From positions 1-51,017 of the forward strand of contig JAJQGU010000019.1 in the NCBI GenBank assembly GCA_021200315.1: DNA of 51,017 bases, written 5' to 3'. This DNA comes from Akkermansiaceae bacterium (lineage in GTDB: Bacteria; Verrucomicrobiota; Verrucomicrobiia; Verrucomicrobiales; Akkermansiaceae). Position 1 is the first letter of the stretch. Every line of letters begins with the position of its first letter. The notes under the pieces were generated by a model that had not been told where the DNA came from, made no database searches, and saw nothing but the letters and a program-made list of their open reading frames with translations. A program made the translations under genes and the position numbers. Shown here piece after piece: positions 1-6,720 of the stretch.

Positions 1-31
1 AAACGCCTGCTTTCAGGGGCGGGGAATGTAT
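1..31 (-). repeat. partial copy of the 199-bp palindrome-ended repeat
   Basis: The first 31 bases carry TTTCAGGGGC followed by a run leading into the palindrome at 32-50. The same block precedes the palindrome at 211-229. This suggests that the window opens inside another repeat unit, joined head-to-tail to the next one through a shared palindrome. Only the last part of the unit is visible. Confidence 0.45.
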
Positions 32-229
32 AGCGGATTCAAAATCCGCTGTCAATTTGAAAATCCGAATTTTCTTGAGGAGAAGCTCCTTGCGTGGCGT
101 TTCCCTTTCCGAAATTCCGGCCTGAATTTATATGAGGGCGTTATGTATTTTGAGCAAGAAATATTGTGTTCAGAGTGGATTAGATGCGAATTTCAGGGGC
201 GTTTCTGCATGGCGGATTCAAAATCCGCC
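32..229 (-). repeat. 199-bp palindrome-ended repeat, copy 1
   Basis: Both ends carry the near-palindrome GCGGATT-CAA-AATCCGC (32-50 and 211-229), a 7-8 bp stem with a 3-nt loop. The core between them is the reverse complement of the cores at 1306-1504 and 25185-25383. By eye it is very close to copy 2 (long identical runs such as AATTCAGGCCGGAATTTCGG) and more distant from copy 3. It encodes no convincing protein. No transposase is nearby, so it behaves like a non-autonomous interspersed element. Its mode of movement is unknown. Confidence 0.85.
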
Positions 230-365
230 GGGCGTCGGCACCTCTCTTCGGAGGCCATGTCGCCTTTCGTTCTCACGGAACAAAGTTATTGAGTTTGAGC
301 CGCCCCGCTCCACTTCCAGATTTGCCTTCTCATCAAACTTCACTTTTCACTCTGCGCTCTACTAT
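230..365 (+). repeat. flank segment shared with repeat copy 3
   Basis: This segment starts with GCGTCGGCACCTC and contains TTGAGTTTGAG and TTCACTTTTCACTCTGCGC. It is recognisably the same as 25384-25520, downstream of copy 3, in the same orientation. The repeat core next to it, however, is in the opposite orientation in the two places. The repeated unit is therefore larger than 199 bp and its core can be flipped relative to this flank. Confidence 0.7.
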
Positions 366-371
366 TGCCAA

Positions 372-494
372 TTTGAGCCGGGCACGGAGATAGAGGTGTT
401 TGAGGGAGAGCCGGAGTACCGCATGCATGCGCGGGCGGTCTTTCAGGCCGGTCTCAAGCCGAAGTTGGTAGCTGGCTGCAACGCCGAAGACTAA
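372..494 (+). pseudogene. possible 3' remnant of a gene cut by the repeat
   Basis: A 40-codon stretch in one frame, ending at TAA 492-494, encodes a hydrophilic tail (PEYRMHARAVFQAG, then LKPKLVAGC). Its codon use resembles the surrounding genes. It is followed 25 bases later by a good terminator hairpin, as the end of a real gene would be. Upstream the frame runs into repeat sequence, so the 5' part appears lost. No family was recognised; it could be a chance open frame. Confidence 0.25.
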
Positions 495-518
495 GCAGGC
501 AGCTAAGATTGGCAATCG

Positions 519-550
519 TCTCCGCTCTCATCCAGAGGGCGGAGATTTTT
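519..550 (+). terminator. Rho-independent terminator
   Basis: TCTCCGC (519-525) pairs with GCGGAGA (539-545). A short inner stem TCT/AGA with a two-base bulge extends it, and TTTTT follows at 546-550. The polarity is plus. It would end the transcript of the putative remnant just upstream. Confidence 0.7.
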
Positions 551-621
551 AATAGTAATAGTTTACTCCGCCCCCAGAAACCACGCCACAACAAAAAAAT
601 GGACCCAGTCTGGAAAAACCC

Positions 622-888
622 TCAGAGGGTGCCGCTTTGGGGGGTGCTTTTTGCCGTCGAGATACCATAAAAAAAACGATAGGCGCCATAGAACAGGACA
701 CAGTAAAATGCGAATAGAATATGAATTTCGGAAACATGATGATACATGCCAAGCGCGCCGCAAATATCGATCTCCTCGCATTTTTCGTAGAGCCAGCGCA
801 CGGAGGATTTAGCCGTGCTCCGGAAAATCAGCGCGCAGACGATGGTTGTCCACCGTAGAGATTTGCTAAGCTCTATCCGATTAAACAT
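622..888 (-). CDS. hypothetical small membrane protein
   Basis: An 88-residue frame starts at ATG 888; a longer start at 957 would overlap the upstream gene. It has a hydrophobic segment near the C-terminus (FAFYCVLFYGAYRFFYG), so one membrane helix is likely. It follows the 110-residue gene on the same strand by 34 nt, suggesting a small operon. Base composition is clearly more AT-rich than the flanking chromosome. No family was recognised. Competing frames overlap it, and a frameshifted or decayed gene is possible. Confidence 0.3.
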   Translation of the reverse strand: MFNRIELSKSLRWTTIVCALIFRSTAKSSVRWLYEKCEEIDICGALGMYHHVSEIHILFAFYCVLFYGAYRFFYGISTAKSTPQSGTL

Positions 889-922
889 TACTGAAGCGGG
901 AAAAGATTTATATTTTTTAGAT

Positions 923-1255
923 TCACGCGTTCTTCCATTCTTCCAGCGTCTCCACATAAACAGCCGAGATTTGCCCGCCTTCCATGGGATAAATCTCGCC
1001 GTAATCTGGATTAAGAGGAAGCAGAATATATTCCTTCTCCTTCGTACCCGGCACCACCTTTTGAGCGAGCTTTTTCAAAGTAACACCCCGCTCATCATTA
1101 TACTCAACAATAGTGCCAAGTTTGGGAATGATACCGATTGTTGTAGTTGCCAGCGGAAGCGTGACTGCTATAAATAGCAACGCTATAATGATTTTAGAAA
1201 AATAATAGCTGTCAAAATGACTGTTTCTATTGTGGGTGATAATTTTGAGACTCAT
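923..1255 (-). CDS. hypothetical single-pass membrane protein, 110 aa
   Basis: The N-terminus is hydrophilic, then residues ~22-45 form one hydrophobic helix (IIIALLFIAVTLPLATTTIG). A soluble, charged C-terminal part of ~65 residues ends in VETLEEWKNA. The start ATG at 1255 overlaps a TGA that closes a short upstream reading frame ending ETLNELKNA. That frame resembles this protein's own C-terminus and so may be the remnant of a tandem paralogue. The gene sits in an AT-rich stretch bounded by inverted repeat copies, consistent with acquired DNA. Function is unknown. Confidence 0.5.
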   Translation of the reverse strand: MSLKIITHNRNSHFDSYYFSKIIIALLFIAVTLPLATTTIGIIPKLGTIVEYNDERGVTLKKLAQKVVPGTKEKEYILLPLNPDYGEIYPMEGGQISAVYVETLEEWKNA

Positions 1256-1281
1256 GCGTTTTTCAACTCATTCAGCGTTTC
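1252..1281 (-). pseudogene. C-terminal remnant of a paralogue of the 110-aa protein
   Basis: Nine codons read ETLNELKNA then TGA, with the TGA overlapping the ATG at 1255 (ATGA). The 110-aa protein ends ETLEEWKNA, identical at 7 of 9 positions. Upstream of 1281 the frame enters the sequence that also flanks repeat copy 3 on its left, so the rest of the gene is gone. The match is very short and may be chance. Confidence 0.25.
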
Positions 1282-1305
1282 CCCGTGAAGAACACGGAAG
1301 AGCCT
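1282..1305 (+). repeat. left flank shared with repeat copy 3
   Basis: CCCCGTGAAGAACACGG followed by AAGAGCCT matches the left flank of copy 3 at 25159-25184, with only a few changes. Copies 2 and 3 therefore share sequence outside the 199-bp core on this side. Confidence 0.6.
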
Positions 1306-1504
1306 AGCGGATTTTGAATCCGCCATGCAAACACACATCCTGAAATTCGTACGCAACCCATTTTGAATACAACATCTCTCACTCAAAATACATAACGTCC
1401 TCATATAAATTCAGGCCGGAATTTCGGAAAGGGAAACGCCACGCAAGGAGCTTCTCCTCAAGAAAATTCGGATTTTCAAGTTGACAGCGGATTCAAAATC
1501 CGCT
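1306..1504 (+). repeat. 199-bp palindrome-ended repeat, copy 2
   Basis: It is bounded by near-palindromes at 1306-1324 and 1486-1504 and is the reverse complement of copy 1. Copies 1 and 2 thus form an inverted pair around 230-1305. The core runs in the same orientation as copy 3. No coding capacity was seen. Confidence 0.85.
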
Positions 1505-1724
1505 AGGCATGCCCTCAGCACGGAGAGCTTTCAGAAAAGTTGCTGGTTGCGAGGAAAATGAGTGAGAGCTCTGGCCGCGAATTCCGCCGCGGAGGTGCGT
1601 AAAGAGTGCGAGTCCATTCCGCGGATCGGATGGTAGGGTGCTACCTTAAATCCGTCATTTTCACCCTCGGACACAGGGAAATCATTCCTGAATCCGGATA
1701 TGGGTGTACTGCCAAAGGTTCTGA

Positions 1725-1753
1725 TTGCAAACGGGAGTTTTTTGCTGTATATG
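1725..1753 (+). promoter_or_regulatory. promoter of the YlbF-family gene
   Basis: TTGCAA (1725-1730), 17-bp spacer, TATATG (1748-1753). The start codon at 1764 is 10 nt beyond the -10 box, so the leader would be only a few bases. Confidence 0.6.
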
Positions 1754-1763
1754 TCGCTTTTGT

Positions 1764-2252
1764 ATGACCGAATCTTCTCTCACTCCTGAATTGATGGAAC
1801 TGACTACCATGCTTTGCAATGCTCTTGCGGCGAACGAGGAGGTCGCGGCCGCCAAGGTGCGGATAGATCTTTTTTCCCGCAGTGCCGAAGCGACCAGGCT
1901 TTTCCATGAGGTCAACGCTTATGGCGAGGAGCTTCGCGCCAAATATCAAGCCGGCATGTCGCCTTCGGAAGAAGAAATCGCGAAATTCGATGGCCTCCGG
2001 CAAGCTGTGGTTGACAACGAGTTGGCTCATGGATTCCTTGAAGCGCGCCAGCGCATCGATGAAATTCTGGGTTCCATTAATCAATTGCTCAGTATGACCC
2101 TCGAACTGGGGAGAACCCCTTCCCTTGAAGAATTTACAGCGGCACGTTCTCACGCTGACGAAAGCTGCGGACGCGGCGGCGATTGCAGCTGCCATGACGG
2201 TGGCGGTGAATCTTGCGGCTGCCGCCGCCATCACGGGCATTGTCACCATTAA
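1764..2252 (+). CDS. YlbF/YmcA-family protein with Cys/His-rich tail
   Basis: This is a 162-residue protein. Residues ~1-125 are helical and charged, with the pattern of the YlbF/YmcA (Com_YlbF) family: repeated amphipathic helices and a central FHEVNAYGEEL segment. In Bacillus, relatives form a complex acting on RNA turnover and development. The last ~30 residues are a Gly/Cys/His tail (CGRGGDCSCHDGGG, then CGCRRHHGHCHH) that looks metal-binding. The upstream in-frame ATG at 1725 overlaps the promoter, so ATG 1764 is preferred. Its role here is unknown; a metal- or Fe-S-dependent regulatory protein is an inference. Confidence 0.7.
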   Translation: MTESSLTPELMELTTMLCNALAANEEVAAAKVRIDLFSRSAEATRLFHEVNAYGEELRAKYQAGMSPSEEEIAKFDGLRQAVVDNELAHGFLEARQRIDEILGSINQLLSMTLELGRTPSLEEFTAARSHADESCGRGGDCSCHDGGGESCGCRRHHGHCHH

Positions 2253-2306
2253 CTCTCCCATGCCTTCGATGTCAGATGAATTGATGAGCCGCCGCCCTCT
2301 TTTGCG

Positions 2307-4151
2307 ATGAGTCTTTTGAGACGTTTTTTCCCGGCTTTGTTCCGGTTTGAATTTTACCTCGCCCTGCTGGCGATGTATGTGTTGTGCGCGTTAATCGGCA
2401 ACTTTATCCGCTGGGACGAACCGTGGACTCAATACGATCTGCTGGCTCCCGCTGCAGGCTCTCTTCTATTCATTGCATGGGGCATCCGACGTCTGCTCGG
2501 CGAAGGATCTTACTTCCTCCCCGCCAAACAGGCGCTCGTCCTGCTGCTCTATTGTGCTGCGCTGAACATATTGGGTAACAACGGACTCTATGAAGCGCCC
2601 GGGCAGTGGTATATCGCTCTGCTTGCCACCTTTTCCTCGCTTGCGCTGACTTGGGGGCTCTTGGGATCTTTTGCCTTGATTTTGTGGACGCCGCTGTTGA
2701 TTCTCGAAATGGTGCAGATGGGGATGTATCACTTTTACGGAAGCAGAATCAACGCACTCGTCATTGCGGAAGCCTTGGAGGCTTCGCCTGCCGAGGTTTC
2801 CATTTACGCAGGGTGGAAGAATATGACGATGGGTATTGGAGTGGCTGTGCTGGCCATTCTGCTCTCAAGCTGTTTGACGCGGTCTTTGCAGGGGATGCAA
2901 CGCAGCCGACTCATTCTTTCCGGACTAAGCGGATTGTTTGGCTTGGGACTGATGCTGCAGAGCATGCCTCCAAGGAGCCGTTCGCCGATTTATCTGTGGC
3001 CTGTCAATGAATGTCTGCGCCTTGTTGAATCGGTGCGTGAGGCGCTTCGGGTCAACGAGGCGACGGTGCAAGCGGTACAGATGCTGCCTCCGCCCACCCG
3101 GAAAGATTTCCGTTCACTCCTTCCTCTGCGCGACAAGGGTATCGTGCTTGTCATCCACATTGGAGAGAGCGTTCGGGCGGATAGATTGGGAATTAATGGA
3201 TATGACAGAGAAACGACGCCTTGGCTGTCCAGAGCTCCGGGGCTCGTCAGTTATCCCAAAACAGTTTCCTCCGCCTGTGACACAAGCCAGGCGCAGATCT
3301 GCATTCTCACGGATGGACGCCGCAGGATCGGTGATGCCGACGCCGAAATGGCGCCGAAAGCGGGTTCTTTACTTTATCTGTTCGATCAGTTGGGGTTTGA
3401 TATCTATACCTTTTTGGGTAATGAGGTTTCGGAAAAGCTGAAATATGACCGGGTAGTGCACCTGCTCGGCAAGCCCTCGAAGGCGATTTATCATGCCACG
3501 AAGGAACCGGCAAGCGGTATTGATGATATGAGAAAAGTTCTGGCCGGCGCAGATAAGAAACAGAACCTCATCTTCTTCATCAACAACGAGGGCAGCCACG
3601 CTCCCTTTCAGCATTTCGATGAACAATCGAGGGTCTTCACGCCTGTTCATCTCTCTTTTGAAAATCCGGCGGCTCATGCAGAAGGGATCAATAATGCCTA
3701 CGACAACACCATCGTCTATCTCGACAACTACATTCGCCGTGTGGCCGGGCTGTTGAAGGGGCGCCCTTTCGTTTATCTTTATGTAAGCGATCATGGAGAA
3801 TATCTGGGGCATGACGGCATCTGGGGACGTGCATTTTTCGGAGATAAGCCGGATGCCTACCATGCTACGCTTGGCTGCATCGTTCCGATGTTCTGGCTTT
3901 TCTCCCCTGAATTCGTTGCCTTGAATGCCCATTTTGCCCGAGCGGAGAAACACATGCTGGCCAACACTAAAAAGATTGTGGCTCATGAACATGTGTTCCA
4001 TACGCTTCTCGGACTTTTCGGCATCCAATCTCCCTATTACAACTCCGCCCTCGATTTGACGCAGGAAACGGCCGCCCCGTACGATGGGCCTTGTCCAGAG
4101 CAGCTCGATTCCATCGGTTTGCCCGGCGAACATGCTGATGAGCAGTCATGA
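2307..4151 (+). CDS. phosphoethanolamine transferase-like membrane enzyme (sulfatase fold)
   Basis: 614 residues. About five hydrophobic segments lie in the first ~220 residues, followed by a soluble alkaline-phosphatase/sulfatase-fold domain. GESVRADRLGINGY (Glu287) matches the first metal-binding motif of EptA-type enzymes, and SDHGEYLGHDG (Asp495, His496) matches the C-terminal metal site. Thr326 in CDTSQAQ is the likely nucleophile. The family transfers phosphoethanolamine from phosphatidylethanolamine to lipid A or other glycans on the periplasmic side. The acceptor cannot be told from sequence. It is convergent with the deacetylase gene, another envelope-modifying enzyme. Confidence 0.85.
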   Translation: MSLLRRFFPALFRFEFYLALLAMYVLCALIGNFIRWDEPWTQYDLLAPAAGSLLFIAWGIRRLLGEGSYFLPAKQALVLLLYCAALNILGNNGLYEAPGQWYIALLATFSSLALTWGLLGSFALILWTPLLILEMVQMGMYHFYGSRINALVIAEALEASPAEVSIYAGWKNMTMGIGVAVLAILLSSCLTRSLQGMQRSRLILSGLSGLFGLGLMLQSMPPRSRSPIYLWPVNECLRLVESVREALRVNEATVQAVQMLPPPTRKDFRSLLPLRDKGIVLVIHIGESVRADRLGINGYDRETTPWLSRAPGLVSYPKTVSSACDTSQAQICILTDGRRRIGDADAEMAPKAGSLLYLFDQLGFDIYTFLGNEVSEKLKYDRVVHLLGKPSKAIYHATKEPASGIDDMRKVLAGADKKQNLIFFINNEGSHAPFQHFDEQSRVFTPVHLSFENPAAHAEGINNAYDNTIVYLDNYIRRVAGLLKGRPFVYLYVSDHGEYLGHDGIWGRAFFGDKPDAYHATLGCIVPMFWLFSPEFVALNAHFARAEKHMLANTKKIVAHEHVFHTLLGLFGIQSPYYNSALDLTQETAAPYDGPCPEQLDSIGLPGEHADEQS

Positions 4152-4168
4152 GTCCCGCGTCTTTTAAG

Positions 4169-4194
4169 AGAAGCGTGCACACCACAACGCTTCT
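4169..4194. terminator. hairpin between convergent genes
   Basis: AGAAGCGT (4169-4176) and ACGCTTCT (4187-4194) form a perfect 8-bp stem with a 10-nt loop between two convergent genes. No U-tract follows on either strand, so terminator function is only inferred from position. Confidence 0.35.
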
Positions 4195-4234
4195 GCGAGG
4201 AGCCGTGCCGTGTGGGGAATGTATGCGCAGCGAG

Positions 4235-5596
4235 CTAGTCTTCGTTTTGTTTCGGAAGCCGAATGGAATCGCTGATTCTGAAGCTCCATACGCTCTGTTG
4301 TTCAATGGGTGAGACGGAGGTCTTCCATTTCAGCTTCACGGTGACGACGGGCATGTGCAGACGCACTGGCGGTTTCCAGCGGACAATTTTATCGGCAGCG
4401 ACCACGTGGCAGGGCACGCGTCCGAAGCCGCTCACAATCATCTGGACGCTGCCATTCTGCAGTTCCGGCACCCCGGAAAGGTCAGCCTGAATGACAGGGA
4501 CCAGCGCATCCACGATGGATTGTGCCGCGGGTGTCACTTCAAAAGGCGGGATGGAAGCGGCCGCGGGAGAGGAGGTTGAAGCCGTGCCGCTGCCATTCTC
4601 TTGCGAGAGGCTGAAATCCACTGCCTGGCGGAAGATGCTGTGATTGTTGCCGAAAATCATGTAACGATGGATCAGCAGAGGGTTTTCATCGTAACGTACT
4701 TTTTGAGGAATTACGGTAAAGGCTGCTATATAGCCGTATTGAGGAAGTTTTTCAAGCATCTCGGGGGTATGATATCCCCCGGGATAGCAGTATGTGACCA
4801 CCTTGCTGCCGAACCATGCGGTCAGCTGTTTTGCAGAATCTCCGATTTCTCTCTCGATCAGGGCTGTGTAGGCGGGTGTGCCTTGCCCTGTCTTCTTCCA
4901 TGTGCTGGGGTAGTAATGACTGGTGGAATGGCTGCCTATAGTTGCGCCATAGTTCGCCATCTCCTGGATCATCTCTCGGGACATGGAATCGCCCCTACCC
5001 GTGATATATCGGGTGTAGGGGAAAAGGGTGAAAGGGTAGCCCATTTCCTTCAAGATGGGGAATGCATCGGTATAAGTGCTTCTCCACCCATCGTCGATGG
5101 TGATAAGAGCACATTTTTCCGGGAGTTTTTTGGTGCCAAATCGCCAATCCAGGAAATCCTGCATGCTGATTACAGTGATGCCTGCCGTCCGCAGATATTC
5201 CATTTGTTTGCGGAAGTCGGAGGTTCGCATTCTCATTTCGGATACAGGTTTCGTGTCGCTGAAATTGTGATAGCCCAGCACAGCCACGCGAGTCCGGTCT
5301 CGAGAGACGAGAGGAGCCGCAGCCTGAGAAACAGGTGTCTCCACGACTTCTTGAGCGATGGGTGTTTCTTCTTCCACGACTTCCTGGGCGACGGGAGCGC
5401 TGTCATTCGCGCCGGGGGTGATGCGGACAGGCCCCTGTATGCTTCTCGAAGTCTGGAGCCCCGTTACATCTGAGCCGGCTCTTCCGCTGCCCGAAGGCGT
5501 CAGAAATTGATCGGGATTGAGAAAGGCCGGCTCCTGAGCCTGAATTGCAGCGCCAAATAGACCGACTGACAGCAAGAGAGCCGTGAAAGATTTCAT
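4235..5596 (-). CDS. secreted polysaccharide deacetylase (NodB/CE4 family)
   Basis: 453 residues. ATG 5596 gives a clear signal peptide (MKSFTALLLSVGLFGAAIQA). A low-complexity linker with the repeated block AQEVVE follows (~70-95). The NodB domain starts near residue 100: LGYHNF, LITIDDGWRSTY with the metal-binding Asp pair, and SHSTSHYYPS with the HSxxH metal motif. The last ~130 residues, after a Ser/Ala-rich linker, form a domain I do not recognise. The family removes N-acetyl groups from glycans such as peptidoglycan or poly-GlcNAc in the periplasm or outside. Substrate unknown. Confidence 0.85.
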   Translation of the reverse strand: MKSFTALLLSVGLFGAAIQAQEPAFLNPDQFLTPSGSGRAGSDVTGLQTSRSIQGPVRITPGANDSAPVAQEVVEEETPIAQEVVETPVSQAAAPLVSRDRTRVAVLGYHNFSDTKPVSEMRMRTSDFRKQMEYLRTAGITVISMQDFLDWRFGTKKLPEKCALITIDDGWRSTYTDAFPILKEMGYPFTLFPYTRYITGRGDSMSREMIQEMANYGATIGSHSTSHYYPSTWKKTGQGTPAYTALIEREIGDSAKQLTAWFGSKVVTYCYPGGYHTPEMLEKLPQYGYIAAFTVIPQKVRYDENPLLIHRYMIFGNNHSIFRQAVDFSLSQENGSGTASTSSPAAASIPPFEVTPAAQSIVDALVPVIQADLSGVPELQNGSVQMIVSGFGRVPCHVVAADKIVRWKPPVRLHMPVVTVKLKWKTSVSPIEQQSVWSFRISDSIRLPKQNED

Positions 5597-5606
5597 TGCG
5601 AGCGAG

Positions 5607-5635
5607 AGAGTATCAGCTTTGTTCCGGAATTGCAA
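5607..5635 (-). promoter_or_regulatory. promoter of the deacetylase gene
   Basis: On the minus strand: TTGCAA (5635-5630), 17-bp spacer, TACTCT (5612-5607). ATG 5596 starts 10 nt further on, giving a very short leader. Confidence 0.6.
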
Positions 5636-5826
5636 GAGACGACTCCCGCTCTTCGCGGAAAGTTATTCGGGGAATTTCTATTCTCATTCGTCCTTTTCGT
5701 CAATCTGTTTCTTATTGTTATGATTATTATGCTGTTTTTTTTGTTGAAAAACCCGTGTTTGGACGCTCCCTGGGTGCTCTGGAGAATGCTGAGGCGAACG
5801 GCAAAACACAGCCTTGCGGCAGCAAA

Positions 5827-5854
5827 GCCGCCGTGAGATTTCTCCCACGGCGGC
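5827..5854 (-). terminator. strong hairpin downstream of the gamma-CA gene
   Basis: GCCGCCGTG (5827-5835) and CACGGCGGC (5846-5854) make a perfect 9-bp GC-rich stem with a 10-nt loop. On the minus strand it is followed only by TTTGCTG, so it is a weak candidate terminator. It lies 220 nt past the stop of the minus-strand gene. Confidence 0.35.
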
Positions 5855-5907
5855 CTTCAACTTACTACCTATGAAACTCAGTTCTTCCATGAATGGTACC
5901 CTGCGCT

Positions 5908-5958
5908 CTCTCCTTCACAGAGACCGGAATGAACCGATGAGGGTAAGATGAAGGAGAG
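5908..5958. repeat. 10-bp inverted repeat
   Basis: CTCTCCTTCA (5908-5917) and TGAAGGAGAG (5949-5958) are perfect inverse copies separated by 31 nt. This could be an RNA hairpin or a protein-binding site. Role unknown. Confidence 0.4.
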
Positions 5959-6076
5959 GGGGATTCCGTTCAAAAAATATGCAGTTTTTTATCATTGCCC
6001 GTTATTTCGAGGGAACGTCTGTTTTAAAGAATGTTTCTCCGCGCTTTCAAAAAGTCGAAATGAAATTCCCCTCATG

Positions 6077-6595
6077 CTACACTTCGGGGCGGTTCCGGAA
6101 GAGTTGAGCTATGCGGATGTATTTGCACGCATGGTCATGGTTGGCTTGTTCGACGCTTTCGTCCAATGTCTTGACAATTTTGGCCGGGCATCCGAGTACG
6201 AGAGAGCGGGGCGGGACGATGGTGTTTTTAGTGACGAGAGCGTTGGCGCCGACGATGGAGCCGTGGCCGATCACCGCGCCGTCAAGCACAGTGGCGCCCA
6301 TGCCGATGAGACAATTGTCCTCGATGGTGCAGGCATGGATGGTCACGCTGTGACCTACGGTGACATATTTACCGAGATGGCAGCCGAGGTCGTCCGCCAG
6401 ATGGACGCAGGAATTGTCTTGTATATTGGAGCCCTCTCCTACGGTGATTTCATTGATGTCGCCGCGCAGAGTGGCGTTGTACCAGATATTGGCATTTTTG
6501 CCGACAGTCACGCGGCCGATAATATCTGCACTGTTGGCGATGAATGCCGAAGGGTCGATGGAGGGCGCATGTTCGTAGAATCTTTCGATGGCCAT
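6077..6595 (-). CDS. gamma-carbonic anhydrase-like hexapeptide-repeat protein
   Basis: 172 residues, the usual length of the YrdA/CaiE-type family. It consists almost wholly of left-handed beta-helix hexapeptide repeats (I/V-G-x-x-x-x). The three zinc-ligand histidines of gamma-carbonic anhydrases are present: His65 (SCVHLAD), His82 and His87 (VGHSVTIHAC). ATG 6595 matches family N-termini and excludes a long, unsupported N-terminal extension. A TATACT -10-like box lies on the minus strand at 6612-6607 without a good -35. It is divergent from the branching-enzyme gene. Whether it hydrates CO2 or acts on another small substrate cannot be told. Confidence 0.85.
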   Translation of the reverse strand: MAIERFYEHAPSIDPSAFIANSADIIGRVTVGKNANIWYNATLRGDINEITVGEGSNIQDNSCVHLADDLGCHLGKYVTVGHSVTIHACTIEDNCLIGMGATVLDGAVIGHGSIVGANALVTKNTIVPPRSLVLGCPAKIVKTLDESVEQANHDHACKYIRIAQLFRNRPEV

Positions 6596-6685
6596 GGATA
6601 AGGTGCAGTATACGCCCCCTGTAAGGTTGGCGCGATGCCGCATTTTGTCATTTGGGCGTTCGGATTTTCCTTTTTTCGTTTTTGC

Positions 6686-6714
6686 TTTACGCACCCCTCC
6701 TGCCGGGGTAGGAT
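6686..6714 (+). promoter_or_regulatory. promoter of the branching-enzyme gene
   Basis: TTTACG (6686-6691), 17-bp spacer, TAGGAT (6709-6714). The ATG at 6721 is only 6 nt past the -10 box, so transcription should start at or next to the A of the start codon. Confidence 0.55.
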
Positions 6715-6720
6715 GGAGGT

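Larger units (their letters stand above)
5636..6076. other. 441-bp intergenic region
   Basis: No convincing gene was found. It is AT-rich near 5680-5760 and contains two inverted repeats (5827-5854 and 5908-5958), listed separately. It lies between the deacetylase promoter and the 3' end of the gamma-carbonic-anhydrase gene. An untranslated RNA cannot be excluded. Confidence 0.4.

Noticed and set aside
26..494. Plus-strand open frames over the repeat (88 and 120 codons)
   Set aside because: They read through repeat sequence and palindromes; only the last ~40 codons of the 120-codon frame look protein-like and are listed separately.
1..1504. CRISPR array
   Set aside because: The palindromes recur at ~180-bp spacing with conserved, not unique, sequence between them and there are no cas genes.
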